From NCBI RefSeq assembly GCF_006715395.1, contig NZ_VFNC01000001.1, positions 682,001-746,000 on the forward strand: 64,000 bases of DNA, read 5' to 3'. Positions 44,915-53,471 of the stretch are shown here, one piece after another (positions within the stretch are counted from its first letter, which is position 1; the number at the start of each line of letters is the position of its first letter). Both the position numbers and the translations under genes were made by a program. The stretch comes from Streptomyces sp. SLBN-31 (lineage in GTDB: Bacteria; Actinomycetota; Actinomycetes; Streptomycetales; Streptomycetaceae). Below the pieces are notes generated by a model. It ran no database searches. It had not been told where the DNA came from and worked only from the letters and a program-made list of their open reading frames with translations.

Positions 44915-45648
44915 GGCGTCGGGGTCTCCAGCGCGTAGCCCACACCGTGCACGGTGCGGATCCGCTCGGCGCCGATCTTCCGGCGCAGCGCCTTGATGTG
45001 GCTGTCGACGGTGCGCGTGCCGGAGGCGTCCGCCCAGTCCCACACCTCGGCCAGCAGCTGCTCACGGGAGAGCACCGCGCGCGGGGTGTTGGCCAGGCAC
45101 ACCAGCAGGTCGAACTCGGTGGGCGTGAGGTGGACGTCCTCACTCCTGACCCGCACCCGGCGCTGCGCGTGGTCGATCTCCAGCTCGCCCAGGCGCAGGA
45201 TGCCGCTTCTCGGCGTCGCGGCGGCCAGCGCGGCCCGCTCCACGCGCCGCAGCAGGACGTGCACGCGCGCGGCCAGCTCCCGCATCGAGAACGGCTTGGT
45301 CATGTAGTCGTCGGCGCCGACGCCGAGCCCGACCAGCATGTCGGTCTCGTCGTCGCGCGCGGTGAGCATCAGCACCGGCACCGGACGGGCGGCCTGCACA
45401 CGGCGGCAGACCTCCAGGCCGTCGAAGCCGGGCAGCATGATGTCGAGGATCAGCAGATCGGGCTGCCAGGCCTCGGCGGTGTCGACGGCGGCCGGGCCGT
45501 CACCCGCGGTCTGCACGAGGAATCCCTCGGCGCGCAGGCGGGCCGCGATGGCGTCGACGATGGTCGGGTCGTCCTCGACCACCAGCACCCGGCGCTGTGC
45601 GCCAGGAGTCGCCGTCGTGCCGTTGTGGGATGTGTGGGTCTGCTCCAT
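44911..45648 (-). CDS. OmpR-family response regulator
   Basis: The 245-residue protein has a receiver domain with the acid pocket VVEDDPT, phospho-acceptor Asp in LLILDIMLPG, Thr in LTARDDE and Lys in TKPFS. A winged-helix DNA-binding domain follows (TPTEFDLLVCLANTPRAVLS, TRTVDSHIKALRRKIG). It is coupled to the histidine kinase by an ATGA overlap. Targets unknown. Confidence 0.94.
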   Translation of the reverse strand: MEQTHTSHNGTTATPGAQRRVLVVEDDPTIVDAIAARLRAEGFLVQTAGDGPAAVDTAEAWQPDLLILDIMLPGFDGLEVCRRVQAARPVPVLMLTARDDETDMLVGLGVGADDYMTKPFSMRELAARVHVLLRRVERAALAAATPRSGILRLGELEIDHAQRRVRVRSEDVHLTPTEFDLLVCLANTPRAVLSREQLLAEVWDWADASGTRTVDSHIKALRRKIGAERIRTVHGVGYALETPTP

Positions 45649-45782
45649 CGCCCGCCCCTGAGTTGCTTTCCGGAATGCGTGGGGTCATTCCTTCTGACTG
45701 GCTCATGCCTGCGCATGCTTGCGATTGACGCTTGAATGATCCGCGTCAGGGAAGCAGGGTACGGGGAGTAACCGCGCTTCGG

Positions 45783-46460
45783 CTATCCAGGTCGGACGGC
45801 GAGGTGCACCGCGTCCGGAACGCCCCGGGCAACCGGGATCTCTTCGGTACGCACCCGTTGGAACCCGGCATTCCGCAGTGTTCCTTCAAATTCCGGAGAG
45901 GGCCGCGCGGACCACACCGCGAGTACGCCGCCGGGTTTCAACACCCTTGCGCAGCTTGCGAGTCCGGCCGGCGAGTACAGCCCGTCGTTGCCGTCGGTGA
46001 CAGTCCAGTCCGGACCGTTGTCGATGTCCAGGCAGAGGGCGTCGTAAGTGGCGGATGTCTCACGGAGGTATTCGACGAGATCCGCCTCCACGACGGTGGT
46101 GCGGGGATCGGCCATGGCCCGGCCGGAGATTTCCGAAAGGGGCCCGTGAAGGTGCCAGTCGACGACGGCGGGTTCCCGTTCCACGACGGTGACGGCGCCC
46201 CAGCGCGGGTTCGCCGCTGCGTGTGCGAGCGAGAAGCCGACGCCCAGGCCTCCGATCAGCACGGCGGGGTCCGGTCGGTCGTCCAGTTCGGCGAGCGCCA
46301 CGTCGACGAGCAGGCGCTCCGAGCGCCCGTCCGAGGTGTCCATCAGGAAGCACCCGTTGGCGATGATCTGCAGCAACTCCCCGTGCCGGCGCAGCGCGAC
46401 CTCCCCGTAGGGGCCCTCGCGACGGTCGAGCACAACTGGCGTGTCGTAGGCGGCGGTCAT
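45783..46460 (-). CDS. Spermidine-synthase-like methyltransferase-fold protein
   Basis: This 225-residue protein has the Rossmann-like core VLIGGLGVGFSLAHAAANP, then VVEREPAVVDWH and LCLDIDNGPDWTV, as in SpeE-like proteins. Substrate unknown; the full polyamine site is not evident. ATG 46460 is preceded by CAGGAT and 6 bases, suggesting a leaderless start. Confidence 0.8.
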   Translation of the reverse strand: MTAAYDTPVVLDRREGPYGEVALRRHGELLQIIANGCFLMDTSDGRSERLLVDVALAELDDRPDPAVLIGGLGVGFSLAHAAANPRWGAVTVVEREPAVVDWHLHGPLSEISGRAMADPRTTVVEADLVEYLRETSATYDALCLDIDNGPDWTVTDGNDGLYSPAGLASCARVLKPGGVLAVWSARPSPEFEGTLRNAGFQRVRTEEIPVARGVPDAVHLAVRPG

Positions 46461-46634
46461 GGTCCCATCCTGCACGAACCCGGAACGGGGGTGCGGGGAA
46501 TCGCAGGGGTGACGGGCGCGGGGACCGCCGCACTCCCTGCCCGCCGGCCGCCCGTGCACGGTCCGCCCTCGCGCGCCCCGCGGTGGGTGCCTACGCTCGA
46601 GACAGCGACGGATCGGCGAGATCGGCGGGGCTGT

Positions 46635-49600
46635 ATGGCCGCGGAATACCCGTTCGTGGGACGCGAGGGCGTGCTGGGTGAGCTGCGCGCGGCCCTGCGG
46701 GCCGCCGCGGCCGGCCGGGGCGGGCTGGTGACGCTGGCCGGGCCGGCGGGCGCCGGCAAGACCCGTACGGCCGAGGAGGCCGCCGCGCACGCCGAGGGCT
46801 TCCGCACGCTGTGGACGTGGTGCCCGCCGCAGACCGTCGGGCGCGCCTTCCGGCCCTGGACGCGGCTGCTGCGCGAGCTGGTCGCCGACGACGTGGCCTG
46901 CGGCCGGCTGGTCACCGGGTCCCCGCCGTTGCGGGCACTGGTGTCCGGGGCCGGCCCCGGCGCCCTGCGCGGCGCGGACCCGGAGGCGGCCCGCCTGCGC
47001 CTGACCGCCGACGTGGCCGAGCTCCTCTCCACTGCCGCCCGGCGCCGGCCTCTCCTCCTCGTCCTGGACGACGCCCACGCCGCCGACGCGTCCTCCCTGC
47101 GCCTGCTCCTGGAGACGGCCGACACCGCCCGTACGATGCCGCTCCTGCTGTTGGCGACGGCTCGCGACGAGGAGGCGGCCTGGCAGGAGGGCGGTGGCGG
47201 GTCGGGCCGGGCTCGGGTGCGGGCGCAACTGGTGCGCCGGGGGCGCGTGTTGGCGCTCGGGCCGTTGCCCGAGAAGGACGTGGCGAGGCTCGTCGAGGCG
47301 GCGACCGGGGCGGTGCCGGAGTCGGAGGCGGTGCGGTCCCTGGTACGGCGTACCGGCGGGGAGGCGTTCTTCGTCACCGAGCTGCTGCGGAACGGGAGTT
47401 GGAGCGGCGGGGCGGTGGACGGGGAGGGCACCGGGAACTTCCCGGGTGCCGTGCGGGCCGCCGTACGGGAGCGGTTGGCCGACCTCACCCCACGGGCCGC
47501 GCGCCTGCTGGACGTGGCCGCCGTGCTCGGCACCCGGTTCCGGCTGGACGTGCTGGCCGAGGCCGCGGAGATGCCGTTGCCGGAAGCGCGGTCGCTGCTG
47601 GGCGAGGCCGCCGGGGCCGGCCTGCTGGCGGAGGTGGGCCCCCACCGGGCCGGGTTCCGCCACGACCTCCTCCGGGACGCCGTGTACGACGCCCTCGCCC
47701 CCGCCGATCGCGCCGTCCTCCACCACACCGCCGCGGAGGTCCTGGCCGGTTACGCCCGCCGCGGCCGCGACACCGGCCCCGCGGAGGTCGCCCACCACCT
47801 GTTCCTCGCCGGCCCCGAACACGCGACGCAAGCGGCGCGGTACGCCTGCGAGGCGGCCGCCCGAGCCGAGGCCCTGTCCGCCTTCGAGGACGCGGCCCAC
47901 TGGTACGAACGCGCGGTGGCCGCCTGGACGGCCTGCGCCGAGCCGACCGCCACCGACTCCGGGGGGCAGGATGAGCGGGCCGCCCGCGCGTCCAGGGGGC
48001 GGGATGAGTGGGCCGCCCGCGCGTCCGGTGGCCGTGGCGATTCGGCCGGTCCCGTGTCGGGTGGCCGTGGCGATTCGGCAGCCCCGGTTTCGGGTGGTCG
48101 TGCGGAGCCGGGTGGTCCTGTGTCGGGTGGTCGTGGCGATTCGGCAGCGCCGGTTTCGGGTGGTCGTGCGGAGGCGGCCGGCCCTGCGTCCGGGGGCCGG
48201 GCCGAGCGGGCCGCCGCAGTGTCGGGTGGTCGTGCGGAGCCGGGTGGTCCTGTGTCGGGTGGTCGTGGCGATTCGGCAGCGCCGGTTTCGGGTGGTCGTG
48301 CGGAGGCGGCCGGCCCTGCGTCCGGGGGCCGGGCCGAGCGGGCCGCCGCAGTGTCGGGTGGTCGTGCGGAGCCGGGTGGTCCTGTGTCGGGTGGCCGTGG
48401 CGATTCGGCAGCCCCGGTGTCGGGTGGTCGTGCGGAGCGGGCCGCCTCTGTGTCGAGTGGCCGTGGGGGGCGGTCCGCCCCTGCGTCCGGTGGCCCTGCC
48501 GAGTCGGCCGTCCCTGTGTCTGGTGGCCGAGCTGAGTCGGCGGCCACTGTGTCCGGTGGTCGTGCGGAGTCGGCCACCCGTGTGTCCGGGGACGGTGCGG
48601 AGCGGTCCGCCTCCGTGCCCGGGAGGCGAGCGGAGCGGTCCGCCCCTGGGTCCGGTGGCCCTGCCGAGTCGGCCGCGCCGGTGTCCGGTGGCCGGGGCGA
48701 GTCGGCCGCCACCGCGTCGGATGGCCGGGCCGAGCGGGCCGCTCCGCTGTCCGGTGGCCGGGCCGAGCGCGCAGACGCAGGGCCTCCCGGTCGTGCCGAG
48801 CTTGTCGAGATGTTGCTCGGGCTCGGGGCCGCGTGGCTCGGGGCGGGGGAGCGGGAGGCTGCTCGGGGGGCGCTGCTCAGGGCCGCCGGGATGGCGCGGG
48901 AAGTCGGGCGTCCGGATCTGCTGGCGCGGGCGGCGCTGGGGCTCGGTACCGGTCCCGTCGGGTTCGAGGTCGACCTGGACGACCGCCCGCAGGTGGACCT
49001 GCTGACGGAGGCGAGGGACGCCCTCGGCACCGGAAGCTCTCCGTCAGCCGGCACCTTCACCGCCCTCCACGCCGCCGTCACCGCTCGGCTCTCGCTCGCC
49101 GCCGGGCTCGTCGAGTCGCCGGGGCGACGCCTTGCCCTCGCCGAAGAAGCAGTCCGCACCGCCCGCGCGGCCGGTGACCCGGCCACCCTCGCCGCGGCCC
49201 TGGCCGCCCTGTGCGACGCCCGGCCCGGCCCCGACCACTGCCGGGACCGGCTCGACTGGTCCGCGCGGATCGTGGCCACCGCCCGCGACCTGCGCGACCC
49301 GGCCCTCGAACTCCTCGGCCGACGGCTGCGGTCGGTCGCCCTGATGGAGACCGGCGCGTTCGCCGAGGCCGATGAGGAGGCGGCGGCGTACGAGGCGGTC
49401 GTACGACCGTTGCGGCGCCCCCTGTACGCCTGGTACGTGCCACTGTGGCGCGGCGCGCGGGCGCTGATGGAAGGCCGGTACGAGGACTGCGCGAGCGAAC
49501 TCGACGAGGTCGAGCGGCTGGGCCGCAGGGCCGGCAGCGCGAACGCCGGACTGCTCGCCGTCACCCAGCGCTGGTGCCTGTATGCCGAGACGGGCGACCG

Positions 49601-50645
49601 CGCCGGGCTGGAACGCGTCCGGGCCGAGGCGACCGTGCTCGACCGCTCCCCGATGCTGTGGCCGCGCGTCACGCTCGCGCTCCTGGCCGCCCAGTCCGGG
49701 CGCCCGGAAGAGGCCGCGCGCCGCCTGTCGGCCGTGGCGCCCCGGCTCGGCGGCGCGCCCCGGGACAGCGAGTGGCTGCCGATGGTGGCGCAGGCCGCGG
49801 AGACGGTGGCCGCCGTGGGCCCCCACCCCGCCGCTCCCGGCCTGTACGACCTCCTCGCCCCGTATGCCGGCCTGTTCGTGGTGGAGGGCATCGGCGCGGC
49901 GATAAGAGGTCCCGTCGAGAGGCATCTGGCGCTGCTGGCAGCGGCCGTGGGCGACCAGGACCGGGCCCGCACGCACCGGACGGCGGCCCTGCGGGCGGCC
50001 GAGGCGGTCGGCGCGGTCGCACTCGTCGACCGGATCTCGCGCGAGACGGCACAACCGCCCACGGCCGCCCCGCCCGCCCCGGGCACCGCCCTCTTCCACC
50101 ACGAAGGTCCCCTCTGGCACCTCCGCTACGCCGGCCGTGAGGTGCGTGTCCCCGACAGCAAGGGCCTGCACGACCTGGCCGTCCTCCTCTCCCGCCCCGG
50201 CACCCCCGTGCCCGCCGTCGAGCTGGCGTCACCCGGGCCCGCAGGCACCCTCGGCGGGGACGCCACCGGCCTTCACCCCCAGGGCGACACCGGTGAGGCC
50301 GTCGACGCCGTCGCCCGGGCCGCGTACCGCCGTCGGCTGCGGGAGCTGGAGGAGGACGCGCGGGACGCCGATGCCGCGGGGGACGCGGTGCGTTCGGAGC
50401 GGATCGCCGTCGAGCGGGACGCCCTCGTCGGGCAGCTCGCCTCCGCGTACGGGATCGGGGGCCGCGTCCGACGTACCGGTTCCCCGGCCGAACGCGCCCG
50501 CACGGCCGTCACCGCCCGCATCCGGGCCGCGGTGGAGCGGATCGCCACCGTCCATCCCGAGCTCGGCCGCCATCTGCGCACGGCCGTGCGCACCGGCACC
50601 CTCTGCGTCTACCGGCCGGAACAGCCGCCGGCCTGGCGGCTGTGA
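46635..50645 (+). CDS. Large AAA ATPase with a 25-copy 11-residue repeat region
   Basis: The 1336-residue protein has Walker A GPAGAGKT at 36-43 and Walker B LLLVLDDAHAAD near 141, a NACHT/LuxR-type regulator ATPase. Residues 442-716 are 25 tandem 11-residue units, mostly SGGRAExAxPV. A helical, TPR-like region follows. The last ~180 residues include REVRVPDSKGLHDLAVLL and TAVTARIRAAVERIA..HPELGRHLRTAVRTG, a C-terminal module I recall from other actinobacterial ATPases. The start at 46635 fits the fold; the open frame upstream is a shadow. Regulation or signalling is likely; substrate unknown. Confidence 0.8.
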   Translation: MAAEYPFVGREGVLGELRAALRAAAAGRGGLVTLAGPAGAGKTRTAEEAAAHAEGFRTLWTWCPPQTVGRAFRPWTRLLRELVADDVACGRLVTGSPPLRALVSGAGPGALRGADPEAARLRLTADVAELLSTAARRRPLLLVLDDAHAADASSLRLLLETADTARTMPLLLLATARDEEAAWQEGGGGSGRARVRAQLVRRGRVLALGPLPEKDVARLVEAATGAVPESEAVRSLVRRTGGEAFFVTELLRNGSWSGGAVDGEGTGNFPGAVRAAVRERLADLTPRAARLLDVAAVLGTRFRLDVLAEAAEMPLPEARSLLGEAAGAGLLAEVGPHRAGFRHDLLRDAVYDALAPADRAVLHHTAAEVLAGYARRGRDTGPAEVAHHLFLAGPEHATQAARYACEAAARAEALSAFEDAAHWYERAVAAWTACAEPTATDSGGQDERAARASRGRDEWAARASGGRGDSAGPVSGGRGDSAAPVSGGRAEPGGPVSGGRGDSAAPVSGGRAEAAGPASGGRAERAAAVSGGRAEPGGPVSGGRGDSAAPVSGGRAEAAGPASGGRAERAAAVSGGRAEPGGPVSGGRGDSAAPVSGGRAERAASVSSGRGGRSAPASGGPAESAVPVSGGRAESAATVSGGRAESATRVSGDGAERSASVPGRRAERSAPGSGGPAESAAPVSGGRGESAATASDGRAERAAPLSGGRAERADAGPPGRAELVEMLLGLGAAWLGAGEREAARGALLRAAGMAREVGRPDLLARAALGLGTGPVGFEVDLDDRPQVDLLTEARDALGTGSSPSAGTFTALHAAVTARLSLAAGLVESPGRRLALAEEAVRTARAAGDPATLAAALAALCDARPGPDHCRDRLDWSARIVATARDLRDPALELLGRRLRSVALMETGAFAEADEEAAAYEAVVRPLRRPLYAWYVPLWRGARALMEGRYEDCASELDEVERLGRRAGSANAGLLAVTQRWCLYAETGDRAGLERVRAEATVLDRSPMLWPRVTLALLAAQSGRPEEAARRLSAVAPRLGGAPRDSEWLPMVAQAAETVAAVGPHPAAPGLYDLLAPYAGLFVVEGIGAAIRGPVERHLALLAAAVGDQDRARTHRTAALRAAEAVGAVALVDRISRETAQPPTAAPPAPGTALFHHEGPLWHLRYAGREVRVPDSKGLHDLAVLLSRPGTPVPAVELASPGPAGTLGGDATGLHPQGDTGEAVDAVARAAYRRRLRELEEDARDADAAGDAVRSERIAVERDALVGQLASAYGIGGRVRRTGSPAERARTAVTARIRAAVERIATVHPELGRHLRTAVRTGTLCVYRPEQPPAWRL
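47958..48782. repeat. 25 tandem 33-base units coding 11-residue repeats
   Basis: Each 33-base unit codes SGGR(A/G)(E/D)xxxxV-like residues. A higher-order perfect block of 132 bases (four units) is repeated, beginning around 48103. Because 33 is a multiple of three and stops are absent, all six frames stay open here. Confidence 0.92.
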
Positions 50646-50721
50646 GCCCCCGCCTCACATCGTGCCGCCCGATCTGACGCCTCCTTCCCGACGGAGAGAC
50701 TCCGAGGGAAGGCAGGACACC

Positions 50722-51096
50722 ATGCCCCGCACATCCAAGGCCGAGGCCGGACTCCAGGTGGACGAGCCGGTCATGGAAGGCCGCTACGCGCAGGTCGGTC
50801 CGTACACGGTCGGTTACGAGACCATGAAGGCGGACATGGATCCCGCCGCGCTGTTCCGGGGCCTGCCCGACGACCGCTGCCAGTGCCCGCACTGGGGCCA
50901 GGTCATCAGCGGCAGGCTGGTCCTGCGCTACGCCGACCACGACGAGGTCTTCCACGCAGGCGACGCCTACTACGGCGCCCCGGGCCACCTCCCCCTCGTC
51001 TTCGCCGGCACCGAGATCGTCGAGTTCAGCCCCACCGCCGAGCTGACCGCCACCATGGACGTCATCGGCCGCAACCTCGCCGAGGGCCGGTCATGA
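50722..51096 (+). CDS. Cupin-fold protein
   Basis: This 124-residue protein has the beta-barrel pattern CQCPHWGQVISGRLVLRY, HAGDAYYGAPGHLPLVFAGTEIVEF. The GRLVLRY and PGHLP turns are typical of cupins. Ribosome site GGGAAGGCAGGA. ATGA overlap with the next gene suggests the two act together. Confidence 0.83.
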   Translation: MPRTSKAEAGLQVDEPVMEGRYAQVGPYTVGYETMKADMDPAALFRGLPDDRCQCPHWGQVISGRLVLRYADHDEVFHAGDAYYGAPGHLPLVFAGTEIVEFSPTAELTATMDVIGRNLAEGRS

Positions 51097-51524
51097 CCAC
51101 CGCGACCGAAACCCGCGTCAGGGAACTCGCCGACCTCTTCGTGCGGTTCCTGGAGACCAACACGGCCCCCGACGGGCTGTTCACGGACGACGTGTTCCTC
51201 GACCTGACCGTGCCGCAGTGGCGGCTTCAGGCCCAAGGGCGCGAGGAACTCGTGGCGCTGCGCCGCCGCAGCCACCCCTTCCTCGGCACGGTCCCCCGCC
51301 ACCGCGTCGACGCCACGCCCACCGGGTTCGTCCTCGAGTTCGAGGAGAGCTGGGAGGACGGCCAAGGCACCTGGTACTGCCGGGAGTTGATGCGTGCCGA
51401 GATCAGGGACGGCCGCGTCGCGGAGGCCTGCGTCTACTGCACCGGCGACTGGGACCCGGCGACCCGGGCCGCACACGCCAGGGAGGTGGTCCTCCTGCGG
51501 CCCTGGCCGGACGGGCAGACGTAG
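51093..51524 (+). CDS. SnoaL/NTF2-fold protein
   Basis: This 143-residue protein has the NTF2-like pattern: LADLFVRFLETNTAPDGLFTDDVFLDLTVP and ACVYCTGDWDP. It is probably a small ligand-binding or enzyme protein. It starts at the ATG overlapping the cupin stop. Confidence 0.82.
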   Translation: MTTATETRVRELADLFVRFLETNTAPDGLFTDDVFLDLTVPQWRLQAQGREELVALRRRSHPFLGTVPRHRVDATPTGFVLEFEESWEDGQGTWYCRELMRAEIRDGRVAEACVYCTGDWDPATRAAHAREVVLLRPWPDGQT

Positions 51525-51630
51525 GAAACTCCTTAGAGGTTCTTGAGAATCGGCTCACGCGTGGCGTCGGTCATAGACAGTGGCTCGTGGGGCCCCGAAG
51601 GGTGGGGGGAAACGGAAGGAGCACCTCACC

Positions 51631-52398
51631 GTGGAACCCGCCGCGACGGCCGACGCCCACTCCTTGGCCGCGCCCCTCCCCGAGGTCTCCGACCTGCTCG
51701 ACGGGCTGCCACGGCAGCGGGTGCCGGCCGCGGCACCGGCACCGGCCGGCGCGCGTCGCACGGCCGGCCCCCGGCGGCTTCGCCCCTGGCGTCTCCTGCC
51801 CACCCCCACGGGCACCCCGGTCACTTTCGGCTACGCCGCCGTCCTCGCCGTCACCTCGCTCGTCGCCGCCCACGCCTCCCCGGCCCTCGTCAACGCCCTG
51901 CAGCAGGCTTCCAGCACGGACGTGGCCCACCTCGTCCGCACCCCGGTGCTGGTCCTGTTGGCCAGCGCGCTGTGGGTGGCCGGCGGGCTCGTGTCGCCGT
52001 ACGTCGTGTGCTTCCTGCTCGTCCTGACCGCCCTGGAGCGGCGGATAGGCGGCGCCCGCGCCGTCCTCGTATTCCTGCTCGGCCACGTCCTGGCCACCCT
52101 CGCGACGGAGGGGGCCGTGGGGCTGGCGGTCCTGGCCGGGCACCTCCCGCACAGTTCCCTGCACCGCCTCGACTACGGCATCAGCTTCGGGGTGGCCGCC
52201 GCCGTCGGCTCCCTCGCGGGCCTGCTCGGGCCGTGGCTGCGCCGGCCCCTGCTGGTCCTGTTCGGCGGCATGCTGGTGGAGGAGCTGATCGAGTTCACGG
52301 ACCCGATGACCAACTGGGGTCACCTGATCGCCCTCTCGATAGGCGTCGCGACCTGGCCGCTGGTGCGCCGCTGGCGTCGGGAGGCTGAGGCGGCCTAG
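51631..52398 (+). CDS. Rhomboid-like membrane protein
   Basis: This 255-residue protein has five to six membrane segments from about residue 70 (FGYAAVLAVTSLVAAH, FLLVLTALERRIGG, DYGISFGVAAAVGSLAGLLG, HLIALSIGVATWPLV). The segment GISFGVAAAV resembles the rhomboid GASG region, but the usual active-site GxSx with Ser followed by a later His (here GHLIAL) needs structural confirmation. GTG 51631 has AAGGAG. Its stop shares CTAG with the convergent SMP-30 gene. Confidence 0.72.
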   Translation: MEPAATADAHSLAAPLPEVSDLLDGLPRQRVPAAAPAPAGARRTAGPRRLRPWRLLPTPTGTPVTFGYAAVLAVTSLVAAHASPALVNALQQASSTDVAHLVRTPVLVLLASALWVAGGLVSPYVVCFLLVLTALERRIGGARAVLVFLLGHVLATLATEGAVGLAVLAGHLPHSSLHRLDYGISFGVAAAVGSLAGLLGPWLRRPLLVLFGGMLVEELIEFTDPMTNWGHLIALSIGVATWPLVRRWRREAEAA

Positions 52399-53312
52399 AC
52401 GCGCGGCGCGCCCGTCACCGACATCACCAGGGAGTACACCGTGGTCGCCGCCGTGATGAACAGGCGGTTGTTCTTCGGGCCGCCGAACGTCACGTTGGCC
52501 ACCGTCCCGGGCACCCGGAGCCGGCCGATGAGGGTGCCGTCCGGGGCGTAGCAGTGCACCCCGTCCTCCAGGGCTGCGGCCCACAGCCGGCCCTCGTCGT
52601 CGAGCCGGATGTTGTCGTAGTGCACCCCCTCCCCGGCCTCGGCGAAGACCCTCCCGCCGGACAGCGTGCCGTCGTCGGCGACGTCGAATACACGGATGCG
52701 GGCGGCCCGCGAGTCGGAGACGTACAGCCGCCGCTCGTCCGCCGACAGGATCACGCCGTTGGGCCCCTCGAACCCGTCGGCGGCAAGATGCACCCGCCCG
52801 CTCGCGGGGTCGATCCGGTACACGTTGCAGGCGCCGATCTCGGACTCGGCGCGGTGGCCCTCGTAGTCGCTGAGGATGCCGAAGTCCGGGTCGGAGAACC
52901 AGATCGTGCCGTCGGAGCGTACGACGGCGTCGTTCGGGCTGTTGAGGCGCTTGCCGTCGCAGCGGTCGGCGAGGACGGTGACCGTGCCGTCGGGCTCGGT
53001 GCGGGTCACCCGCCGGTTGCCCTGCTCGCAGCTGACCAGCCGCCCCTGCCGGTCGAGGGTGTTGCCGTTGACGTGACCGGCGGGGTGACGGAACACGCTC
53101 ACCGCGCCGGTGGCCTCGTCCCACCGCAGCAGCCGGTCGTTGGGGATGTCGCTCCAGACCAGCTGCCGCCACGCGGGCACGTACAGGGGGCCCTCCGCCC
53201 AGCGGCAGTCGTCGTACAGCACCTCGAGCCGCCCGTCGCCGTTGGCGCAGCGTCCCGTGAGGAAGCGGTCGTCCAGAACCTCGTACAGGCCGTTGACCAC
53301 GTGACCGGACAT
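52395..53312 (-). CDS. SMP-30/gluconolactonase-family beta-propeller
   Basis: This 305-residue six-bladed propeller has EGPLYVPAWRQLVWSDI near residue 40. Its metal-site pieces are GHVNGNTLD, RLNSPNDAVV, WFSDPDFG and YVSDSRAARIRVFD. It likely hydrolyses a lactone. ATG 53312 was chosen because GAGGGGT lies upstream; GTG 53318 is possible. The end overlaps the rhomboid-like gene in CTAG. Confidence 0.87.
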   Translation of the reverse strand: MSGHVVNGLYEVLDDRFLTGRCANGDGRLEVLYDDCRWAEGPLYVPAWRQLVWSDIPNDRLLRWDEATGAVSVFRHPAGHVNGNTLDRQGRLVSCEQGNRRVTRTEPDGTVTVLADRCDGKRLNSPNDAVVRSDGTIWFSDPDFGILSDYEGHRAESEIGACNVYRIDPASGRVHLAADGFEGPNGVILSADERRLYVSDSRAARIRVFDVADDGTLSGGRVFAEAGEGVHYDNIRLDDEGRLWAAALEDGVHCYAPDGTLIGRLRVPGTVANVTFGGPKNNRLFITAATTVYSLVMSVTGAPRV

Positions 53313-53378
53313 GTCCACCCCTCGCTGCCGCTGATCGGAACGTGATCCAACCTACGCCGTGTCAGGTCCCTTGCTGAT

Positions 53379-53392
53379 CGCTTACAGCGAAC
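53379..53392. promoter_or_regulatory. ClgR-type site upstream of lon
   Basis: CGC-TTACA-GCGAAC is the reverse complement of the ClgR motif GTTCGC-N5-GCG, an exact match at the specified bases. Confidence 0.72.
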
Positions 53393-53429
53393 GTCACGGC
53401 GGCCCGGGAACATCCGCGGAGCCTCGCGC

Positions 53430-53450
53430 ATTGAGTCGGCATAGCTCAAC
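53430..53450. promoter_or_regulatory. HAIR (HspR-binding) element upstream of lon
   Basis: TTGAGT-N7-GCTCAA (53431-53449), with flanking A and C, matches the HspR inverted repeat CTTGAGT-N7-ACTCAAG at 11 of 14 positions. It ends 22 bases before the lon ATG. Confidence 0.75.
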
Positions 53451-53471
53451 TTGACTGCCGAAGGGGAGATC

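Noticed and set aside
47958..48782. CRISPR array
   Set aside because: Repeats are directly abutting and code an 11-residue period; there are no unique spacers and no cas genes.
47750..50086. Minus-strand open frame through the AAA ATPase repeat region
   Set aside because: A 33-base repeat without stops keeps all frames open; the plus-strand frame has the ATPase domains.
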